This document shows positions 1 through 8,600 of a stretch of DNA of 64,000 nt, piece after piece. The notes beneath the pieces are model-generated. The model had not been told where the DNA came from. It made no database searches and saw only the letters and a list, made by a program, of their open reading frames with translations. Made by a program: the position numbers and the translations under genes. The stretch lies in assembly GCF_019042245.1 (NCBI RefSeq), contig NZ_JAHQCX010000010.1, positions 124,001 through 188,000 on the forward strand, written 5' to 3'. Numbering within the stretch: position 1 is the first letter of the stretch; every line of letters starts with the position of its first letter. The DNA is from Diplocloster modestus. Lineage in GTDB: Bacteria > Bacillota > Clostridia > Lachnospirales > Lachnospiraceae.

Positions 1-45
1 TTTATTATAGACACAGCTATCAACAGAACAATCTAATTGCGGCAT
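1..45 (-). CDS. DUF1540 domain protein, N-terminal fragment (runs off window)
   Basis: Only the first 15 codons are inside the window. They read MPQLDCSVDSCVYNK, which matches the start of DUF1540 proteins: short cysteine-rich proteins of clostridia with a CSVxxCxxN core, of unknown function. The start at position 45 has AGGAGG eight bases upstream. An in-frame ATG at 51 is too close to the same site to use it. The rest lies beyond position 1, so the second cysteine pair cannot be checked. Confidence 0.7.
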   Translation of the reverse strand, partial: MPQLDCSVDSCVYNK

Positions 46-163
46 TTTCATTTCCTCCTTTTGAATAGATTCCAGGAATATTATGTGCCTTTTCCTCTGT
101 TTTTATCCTGACTGCATCGTAATCAAATTTTAATTAATATTCAGAAAAATTTAGCTTATCATC

Positions 164-196
164 AAAAAAAGCGGCCAATACTGATTAGCCGCTTTT
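164..196 (-). terminator. Intrinsic terminator after thrS
   Basis: Nine-base-pair stem (AAAAGCGGC at 167-175 with GCCGCTTTT at 188-196), 12-nt loop, then a run of seven U on the minus strand. It sits directly downstream of the thrS stop at 204. Confidence 0.85.
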
Positions 197-203
197 CGTC
201 ATT

Positions 204-2120
204 TTATTTAGGTACTGCCGTTTTCTTTGTACGAATTTCTTCCTGAACGTTCTCAATAAACGCATCCAGTCCCTGAGGTCCTTCGTCTCCATTTGCCCGG
301 CTTCTTACCGCCACGGTTTTACTGTCGGCCTCTTTTTCTCCAACTACCAGCATGTAAGGTATTTTCTGTGTCTGAGCCTCTCGGATCTTATAACCGATTT
401 TCTCAGCCCGGGTATCCAGTTCCGCACGGATGCCGGCATCTTTTAATTTCTGGAGGACATCCGTTCCATAATTGATAAACTTATCTGATATCGGCAGCAC
501 CTTAACCTGAACCGGGGCAAGCCAGGTAGGGAATGCACCGGCAAAATGTTCGATCAGGATTCCGATAAAACGTTCCACTGATCCAAAAGCCACCCGGTGA
601 ATCATGATCGGCCTGTGGCGTTCTCCATCCGCACCGATATACTCCAGGTCAAACCGCAGCGGCATCTGGAAATCCAGCTGGATCGTTCCGCACTGCCAGG
701 TTCTGCCCAGGGAATCTTCCAGATGGAAGTCGATCTTCGGGCCGTAGAATGCGCCGTCCCCTTCATTGATTACATACGGAAGATTCAGCTCTTCCAGGGC
801 GGCTTTCAAGGAGTCCGTAGCCATCGCCCAGTCCTCGGCGCTTCCCATGCTGTCCTCGGGCTGCGTCGACAGTTCCACATGATATTTAAACCCAAACAGG
901 CTGTATACCTCGTCAATCAGCTGTACAACGCCTTTGATCTCCTCCTTGATCTGTTCCGGCATCATGAAGATATGCGCATCATCCTGGTTAAAGCAGCGGA
1001 CACGCATCAGGCCGTGAAGCGCCCCTGATTTTTCATGGCGGTGCACCAGGCCGATTTCCCCCATACGGATCGGCAGGTCGCGGTAGGAATGGGGCTCTGA
1101 TTTGTACACCAGAATACCGCCGGGGCAGTTCATCGGTTTGATCGCGAAGTCTTCCTCATCAATCACCGTAGTATACATATTATCTGCATAGTGATCCCAG
1201 TGTCCGGACGTCTCCCAGAGTTTCCGGCTCAGCATGATCGGCGTGGAGATCTCCACATAACCTGCCTTCGTGTGTATCTGACGCCAATAGTCCAACAGAG
1301 TATTTTTTAAAACCATGCCCTTGGGCAGGAAAAACGGGAATCCTGGTCCCTCGTCCATCATAGTAAATAAACCCAGCTCTTTTCCCAGTTTCCTGTGGTC
1401 ACGTTTCTTCGCCTCTTCAATCCGGTCCAGATATTCCTGCAGATCGGCACTCTTGGTAAAAGAAGTACCATAGATTCTGGTCAGCATTTTATTCTTCTCA
1501 CTGCCCCGCCAGTAAGCGCCTGCCAGGGAGGTCAGCTTAAATGCCTTCACCGGCTTTGTGCTCATCAGATGAGGGCCGGCACACAGATCCACGAATTCTC
1601 CCTGCTGATAAAAACTGATGGTCTCTCCCTCGGGCAGATCTTCGATCAGTTCTACTTTATAGGGTTCTTCCTTATCCTTCATAAACTGAATCGCTTCTTC
1701 CCTGGGAAGAGTGAACTGCTCGATCTTCAGATCCTCTTTCACGATCTTCTTCATTACCGCTTCGATCTTCTCTAACTCTTCCGCTGTAAAAGGCTCCTCC
1801 CGGTCCATGTCATAATAAAACCCGTCCGCAATCGAAGGCCCGATCGCCAGCTTAGTACTGGGATACAGTCTCTTCACCGCCTGGGCCATGATATGGGAAG
1901 TCGTGTGATGGAATGCAGCGCGTCCGCCCTCATCGCTGAAGGTCAGGATGTTCAGGTTACAATCCTTATCGATTACTGTGCGCAGATCCACTACTTCCCC
2001 GTTTACCTCTCCTGCACAGGCCATTCTGGCCAGTCCCTCACTGATATCTTTGGCAATATCGATGACAGACATGGCGTTTTCAAATTCTTTTTTTGATCCG
2101 TCTTTTAAAGTTACGATCAT
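204..2120 (-). CDS. thrS: Threonyl-tRNA synthetase
   Basis: Charges tRNA-Thr with threonine in the cytoplasm. The 638-residue protein has the bacterial ThrRS layout: N-terminal TGS domain (MIVTLKDGSKKEF onward), the zinc editing domain with HHTTSHIMAQ, and a class II catalytic core with MNCPGG, HRHEKSGALHG and MRVRCFNQDDAHIF, then the anticodon-binding domain. Length fits the family (about 640). The start at 2120 follows AAGGGAG with good spacing. The open frame continues upstream to 2384, but that part runs through the T-box leader and is not protein. Expression should rise when uncharged tRNA-Thr accumulates, through the leader at 2165-2436. Very confident. Confidence 0.98.
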   Translation of the reverse strand: MIVTLKDGSKKEFENAMSVIDIAKDISEGLARMACAGEVNGEVVDLRTVIDKDCNLNILTFSDEGGRAAFHHTTSHIMAQAVKRLYPSTKLAIGPSIADGFYYDMDREEPFTAEELEKIEAVMKKIVKEDLKIEQFTLPREEAIQFMKDKEEPYKVELIEDLPEGETISFYQQGEFVDLCAGPHLMSTKPVKAFKLTSLAGAYWRGSEKNKMLTRIYGTSFTKSADLQEYLDRIEEAKKRDHRKLGKELGLFTMMDEGPGFPFFLPKGMVLKNTLLDYWRQIHTKAGYVEISTPIMLSRKLWETSGHWDHYADNMYTTVIDEEDFAIKPMNCPGGILVYKSEPHSYRDLPIRMGEIGLVHRHEKSGALHGLMRVRCFNQDDAHIFMMPEQIKEEIKGVVQLIDEVYSLFGFKYHVELSTQPEDSMGSAEDWAMATDSLKAALEELNLPYVINEGDGAFYGPKIDFHLEDSLGRTWQCGTIQLDFQMPLRFDLEYIGADGERHRPIMIHRVAFGSVERFIGILIEHFAGAFPTWLAPVQVKVLPISDKFINYGTDVLQKLKDAGIRAELDTRAEKIGYKIREAQTQKIPYMLVVGEKEADSKTVAVRSRANGDEGPQGLDAFIENVQEEIRTKKTAVPK

Positions 2121-2164
2121 GTTAGTATCTCCCTTCTTTACTCTCCTGCATGCGCTTAAACGCA

Positions 2165-2436
2165 TTAAAAAACCGCCTCTTCCCACACTGTACCAGCACG
2201 GAAAGGGACGGACATCTTCTAATATGATCCGCGGTTCCACCCTTCTTGTTTCTTGCAAAACCACTTCATTTGGACCGATAACGGGGTCACCGTGCCGTAT
2301 TAAGGCCGCTCCGGGATGGTCTTCAGATATCTTTCCCATAAGGTGCTTCCAGCTGATTAACACCTCTCTCTGGATGGTTCTCATATCCTACTGTTCTCTT
2401 CTGCGCTTTGGCGATTTTGTGTTGTCTTTACAACTG
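2165..2436 (-). ncRNA. T-box riboswitch (tRNA-Thr sensing) upstream of thrS
   Basis: The minus strand carries the conserved T-box core AAGGGTGGAACCGCGG at about 2228-2243, preceded by a stem I region starting near 2400 with an AGTAGGATATGAGAA element. It is followed by a strong terminator hairpin (CCGTCCCTTTCCGTGCTG pairing with CAGTGTGGGAAGAGGCGG, about 2176-2213) and a U run at 2165-2170. A threonine codon ACC at 2318-2320, in the context GAAGACCATCC on the 3' side of stem I, is the likely specifier. Uncharged tRNA-Thr would pair with the specifier and T-box and prevent termination. The specifier was placed by eye. Confidence 0.93.
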
Positions 2437-2441
2437 AATCT

Positions 2442-2470
2442 ATTATAAGCATCCGCCCCATTTTTGTCAA
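2442..2470 (-). promoter_or_regulatory. Sigma-A promoter of the thrS leader
   Basis: TTGACA (2465-2470) and TATAAT (2442-2447) on the minus strand with an exact 17-nt spacer. Transcription should begin near 2435, just before stem I of the T-box. Confidence 0.9.
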
Positions 2471-2496
2471 GGGTCTAAGAAAACCGCCGAAGGCCG

Positions 2497-2590
2497 AAAG
2501 GGGACATGTCCATTCCGGTTTGGGACATGTCCAATTCGTCAAAAAATCAAAGGGGACATGTCCCAAACTGAAATGGACATGTCCCCTTTT
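2497..2590. repeat. GGACATGTCC inverted-repeat element, copy 1
   Basis: A 94-bp element made of four GGACATGTCC palindromes. The left half (2497-2533) is nearly the reverse complement of the right half (2553-2590), so the whole forms a long hairpin. A related copy lies at 34218-34292. On the minus strand the inner pair plus the U run at 2541-2546 makes a good terminator for the adhesin gene. Function is otherwise unknown. Confidence 0.85.
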
Positions 2591-2597
2591 GATTTTT
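2541..2597 (-). terminator. Terminator of the adhesin gene, supplied by the repeat
   Basis: On the minus strand ATCAAAAGGGGACATGTCC pairs with GGACATGTCCCCTTTGAT across an 11-nt loop and is followed by six U. It lies immediately after the stop codon at 2603. Confidence 0.75.
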
Positions 2598-2602
2598 AGA
2601 TA

Positions 2603-5600
2603 CTATTTGCGATTGACTATCTTCTTTCTTGTAAATATTGTAGCTATACCGAATAGTCCTGCTAAGCTTAACATCATCATCAGGCCTATCGGAGTCTGAT
2701 CCCCTGTCTGCGCAGCTGAAACCTGGCTGTCAGAACTGCTGCCCTGGGAATCATTGTTATGTTTGGTATCCGGCACATCATGCTTTTCGATCGGGGTGTA
2801 GATGATCGCATAAGTGGAATACTTGTCGGAACTGAATCTCAATGTGTCACCAATCTGCGTTGTGTGTAATACTTCCGCAACACCGTCATGGTAGCGAACC
2901 ACGGCATAATCCTTGCCGCCCCGCATCCCTTCCGGAATCGTAATGGTAAATACGATCTCTCTTGGAACATTGCTGACCAGTAAGCTTTCCTGGCTTCCAT
3001 CCTGCCAGGTAATATTTTTTATCAGACTAATGTCGAAATAGGAACCTACTGTTCTGCCGCCCGCCGCCTGCTGGATCTGCTGCTTTTCCGCTGCATCCGC
3101 CGCTATGGCGGTTACTGTGACGACTAATTGGATGGATTTGCTGTTATTGAGTTCCTCGGAGCTGACTACTAATCCGATCAGATCTTCCGGGTTCTCCAAA
3201 AGTGTGACCTGGGTTCCCGCTGTTTTTATATCTAAGTTTACCTCTAAGGAGGCAGCCTTGCGGATTAACTGATCCAGTTTCCGAATCAGCTCATCTTCTA
3301 CCTGGCTTTGTTTACCGCCCAGCACGTCATAAAGTTCTTTGGCCTGCGCGATCTGGCTCTTGGCAGCGCTAATCTGGGCCTCACTGCTGGTGTTGGGATC
3401 GATCAGAGCGCGGATAGCATCTTCCGCAGCCTTCACCTGTGCATCCTTCTGTATATGCAGACCATCGGTCAGGTCTGTTTTTCCGCCGTTTACGGCTACC
3501 TGGATGCTGTGTTCCGGATATTTGGGGTGTGTTATAGTGACCGTGATGGTCCCGTCCGGCAGATTCTCTATATGGTACCGGCCATTTTCATCGGTCACGT
3601 CCGTATCCAGAGTCGTCCCTTTGTCGTCCTTTGCCGTGATCTGCGCGCCGCTGACGGGATCGTTCTGATCATTCGTCAGGGTACCGCTTATCTCAGCGCC
3701 AAGGTTTGTGCTGATGTCAGGCTTCTCACCCTTTTGTCCATTTACTTCAGTTACCTTCTCGCCTTCTACTTTCAGATCGGAAGTATTGGCTTTTCCATCC
3801 TTATCCACTGTCAGAGAATGCTCCCCGTCCGGGATATTGGTTATCTCGTAATGGCCGTTCTGGTCCGTCTTATCTTTGCCCAGCTCTTTACCATTTTCAT
3901 CTTTTACGGTTACCTCTGCATCACTGATCGGGTTCCCGTCCTTGTCCGTTATGGTTCCTTCCACACTGGCTCCGCCTACCTGTATCTGGGCATTCTTATC
4001 TCCATCTACATTCTGGCCTCCTCCGGCGATATCCACCGAACCAGTCTCGGTCTTACCGTCTTTTTCAACGGTAATCGTATGGCTGCCGTCAGGCACATTG
4101 GGGATCTGATAATCGCCGTTGGCGTCTGTCGTATCCTTCCCCAGTTCCTTTCCGTCCTGATCCTTGATCACTACTTCGGCACCCACAACCGGTTTGCCGT
4201 TTACATCCGTAACGTTACCGCCTACATCAGCTCCGCCTACCGGCAGCTGCACATCGTCGGTTCCGGATACATTCTGGCCGTTGCCGGTGATCTCTACTTT
4301 GCCCGTCTCGGTTTTACCGTCTTTTTCGATGGTCACGTCATGTGTTCCATCGGGAACATTGGGAATCGTATAATCTCCGTTGCCGTCTGTCGTATCGCGG
4401 CCTAATTCTTTTCCGGTTTCATCTTTTACCACGACCTCGGCGCCTTCTACCGGCTTACCGTTCACATCCGTGATCGTTCCGGTTACGTCTGCCCCGCCCA
4501 CCTGAAGCTGGGCGTCACCACCACCGGTTACTGTCTGTCCGTTATTGCCGATTTCCACCTGGTCGGTTTCCGTCTTTCCGTCTTTTTCGATCGTGATTTC
4601 ATGGGTTCCGTCCGGCACATTGGGAACCGTATAGTCCCCATTGACGTCCGTTGTATCATGCCCCAGTTCTTTGCCGGTGTTATCTTTTACTACTACTTCC
4701 GCGCCCTCAACCGGATTCCCGTTCACGTCCGTAACCTTACCGGTTAAGTCCGCTCCGCCTACCGGCAGCTGTACATCATCGGTTCCGCTCACGTTCTGTC
4801 CGTTTCCGGTAATCTCGACCTTTCCGGTCTCGGTCTTTCCGTCCGATTCTACGGTCACATCATATTTTCCATCCGGTACATTAGGGATCGTATAATCACC
4901 ATTGCTGTCTGTCGTATCACGGCCTATCTCTTTTCCGGTTTCATCTTTTACCACGACCTGGGCACCTTCCACCGGCTGCTTATTCACATCTGTGATCGTT
5001 CCGGTCAAATCAGCTCCGCCCACCGGCAGCTGTACATCACCGGCTCCGCTTACATCCTTGCCGTTGTCTTTTATCTCGACCTTTCCGGTCTCGGTCTTTC
5101 CGTCCTTTTCGATGGTGATATCATGATTTCCGTCCGGCACATTGGGAATCGTGTAATCCCCGTTGCTGTCTGTCGTGTCCCGGCCCAGCTCGTTTCCTTC
5201 GCTGTCCTTGATCACAACTTCCGCTCCTTCGACCGGCTGCTTGTTCACATCCGTGATCGTTCCGGTTACATTGGCTCCGCCAAACAAGATCTGAATGTTG
5301 CCGCCACCGGTTACTGTCTGTCCATTTTGGCTGATTTCTATGGTTTCCGTTTCGGTTGTACCATCTTTAACCACAGTAATGGTATGGGTTCCGTCCGGCA
5401 CATTGGGAATCATGTAGCTTCCGTTTCCGTCTGTCGTATCACGGCCAATTTCGTTGCCGGAGCCATCTTTTACGATTACCTCCGCTCCAACAACTGCGTT
5501 ATTATTCACATCTGTGATTTTCCCGCTTAATTCGGCCCCGCCGATAGGCAGCTGTACATCTTTCATGCCGGTTACCGTATGACCATATGCGCTGACCACT

Positions 5601-8600
5601 ACTTCAAACTGATCCGTGGTACCCTGGTTCCCGATTGTAATCTCATAGGTCCCGTCAGGTACATTGGCAAATGTATAAGAGCCATGGGCATTCGTCGTAA
5701 CACGTCCCGCTTCTGTGTCGGGTTTCACTTTTAAAATCACTTCCGCATCTTTCACCGGCTGCTTGTTCACATCCGTAACCGTTCCGGTTAAGTCCGCGCC
5801 TCCCACCGGCAGCTGCATATTCATATCTCCGATCACACTCTGCCCGTTTCCGCTGATCGTAACGTTTCCTGTGCCGGTAATACCATCTTTTTCAAATGTT
5901 ATCTTATATGCTGCGTCCGGGATATTGCCGATAGTGTAGTTACCCTGATCGTCTGTCGTACTGCGGCCGATCTCTTTTTCGAGGCTGTCTGTAATCACGA
6001 CCAGCACTCCTTTGGCCGGCCGGGCGTTCACATCCGTAACCGTTCCGGTTAATGTGGCTCCGCCTAAAGGCAGCTGCACATCTTTCATACCGGTTACCGT
6101 CAGCCCGTTTCCGCTAATCCCTACTTCAAACGTATCCGCTGCACCGTTTTTCTCAATGGTGATCACATAGGCTCCATCGGGTATATGGGCGAATGTATAA
6201 TCTCCCTGAGCGTCAGTAACCGATCGCCCAATCTCCGCTCCGGCTTTTGTTTTTAATACCACTTCCGCTCCCGGCACCGCCTGGTCGTTTATATCTATTA
6301 CTTTTCCAGACAAGTCCGCGCCGCCGTACGGCAGCTGCACATTTCCGGTTCCGCTCACATTCTGGCCGTTTGCACTGACCGTTACATTTGCCGTCCCGGT
6401 AGTACCGTCTTTTTCTGCGGTAATGACATATTCTCCATCAGGCAGATTCGTAATCGTATAACTGCCGCTTGAATCCGTCGTAAAGCGGCCCGCTTCGCTA
6501 TCGGGCTTCCTGCTGACAACCACTGCAGCTCCCTCAACGGGCAGCTTATTGACATCCGTCACTATTCCGGTTAAATCAGCCCCGCCGATGAGCAGCTGCA
6601 CATCTTTCATGCCGGCTGTCTGTCCATTATTGCTGATTATTACTTCAAATGTATCTGTTTTTCCATTTTTCGAGACGGTAATCTCATAGGTGCCGTCAGG
6701 GACATTAGCGAATGTATATTTCCCCTGACCGTCTGTGGCAGAGCGTCCAACTTCCGTATCCGGAGCTGTTTTTAAAATAACTTCCGCCCCCGCCACTGCC
6801 TGGCTGTTCACATCCGTAACCGTTCCGGTTAAGTCCGCGCCGCCCACCGGCAGCTTAAAATTGCGGTCACCCGTTACATTTGCCCCGTCATTGCTGATAC
6901 CAATGGAGCTGTTTTTGCTAACCGTGTCTTTTTGTACGGTAAGTGTATAGCTTCCGTCAGGCAGATCGGAGATTTTGTAATCTCCGTCAGCATTTGTTAC
7001 AGTGCTGCCGATCGTTTGATCGCTGCCGTCTTTTAATGTTACCTGGACTCCATTCAGCGGCAGACCATTCACATCCGCTACCTTACCGGTGATCTCTCCA
7101 TGGTACGGCTGGATATCCACGGATATCTGAACCGTGGCAGTCGTTCCGTTGGCGTCTGCGGCCTGTACCGTCACAGTACCCGTTCCGGTTTCTGTGGGCG
7201 TACCGGCGATCCGGCCATTCTCCAGGGTAAGTCCCGCCGGCAGCGTACCCGCCGTTATGCTAAGTTCCGCCGTCCCGCTTCCTCCGGTCACCTGAAGCTC
7301 CACTGGGGTAATCGCTTTCAGGACTTTTCCCGATATGGTGTTCGGGACTGCCGTCAGCATAACAGGTATCGGATTTCCAGACGCCGTAATCGTGACAGAA
7401 GCCGTCACGGAAGTGATCGACACCACACCGCTCGTCTTATCATAGGTATATCCGGTTCCCGCCTCTAACTCCGTTCCCATCACCACCGTAATCGTATCCG
7501 GCAGTTCGTAGCCTGCTTCCGGTGTCAATGTCGTACTGTAAGCTTCCCCGGAGTTAACATAGCTCGGGCCGTTATGCGTAATATTGGACAGTTTCGCCGT
7601 TACATCCAGCACATGTTCCACTACTCCGGTTCCGTCTTTTCCGGTCAGGGTCGTATCAGGGCTGGTGTTAAGCGTACCGCCTTCCACTACGATCACCGTA
7701 TCGCCCCCGGGATTCTGGATCGTGATGTCACCCAGGTTCAGGGTTCCGCCCGGCTTTACAACCACCCCCGGTTCCCCGCTGCCCGTATCAATGACCACCT
7801 TCGAGTCGTCACCATAGACATCGGACGGTAATTCCCACGTCTGATCGTTGTCTACTATGATCGGATCCTTTACGATAATGGTTCCGTTATGATCCAGATA
7901 ATCTTTGGCTTTGTCAAAGCTTTGTACCGGATTATCTTTCGTTCCGTCTCCCGTGCTGTCACTTCCGTTCTGGCCATCCACATACACCTGATCTTTTATG
8001 TAATCCGGTTTTTGCTGAGTAATCTTAATGGATGTGCCATCCAGGTATGTATACCACACAGAAGTAGTCGAACCCGATACCACTACCGGTACCGTGATTT
8101 TCTTGATCGACTGGTTGAGAATATTGTTGATGGTCGCAGCATCCGTAATCGCATCCGAAACTTTTGCGATCACTTTGCCTTCCGTATAATTTAACGGCTT
8201 GATCGTAATCGTATAATTCAAAGGACCATCCAGGTAGGCAAACTTATCCGCAGTACTGCTATTATAATCCAGATAAATCTCGGCGTTCACTTGTGCATTA
8301 CCGGAAATATGGAACTCCGCACCGGCCTGGTTCTGTGCACTGTGGAATACACCGCTCCCCTTTGTAGCAGTGTTGGAACTTTCGATGATGCCACCGGTCA
8401 TGGCAAATGTCTTTGCGTACGAGGTATTATAAATGCCTCCACCCCATCCGGCTGCATGATTGTCGCTGATACGCCCGCCTTCCAGATACAAGCTTCCCAG
8501 ATTATACACACCAGCGCCTGAATAATTGTTACTATCGTCTGTTGTTCGGTTTCCTGAAATAACTCCGCCCTGCATGTGGAAAGTCCCATTGCTTTTCACG

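Noticed and set aside
2121..2384. N-terminal extension of threonyl-tRNA synthetase by 88 codons
   Set aside because: The extension is the translated T-box leader and terminator; the true start at 2120 has a good ribosome-binding site and matches family length.
3308..4405. 365-codon plus-strand frame opposite the adhesin repeats
   Set aside because: It mirrors the 261-bp repeats on the opposite strand, has no ribosome-binding site or family likeness, and ends with the repeat array's codon pattern.
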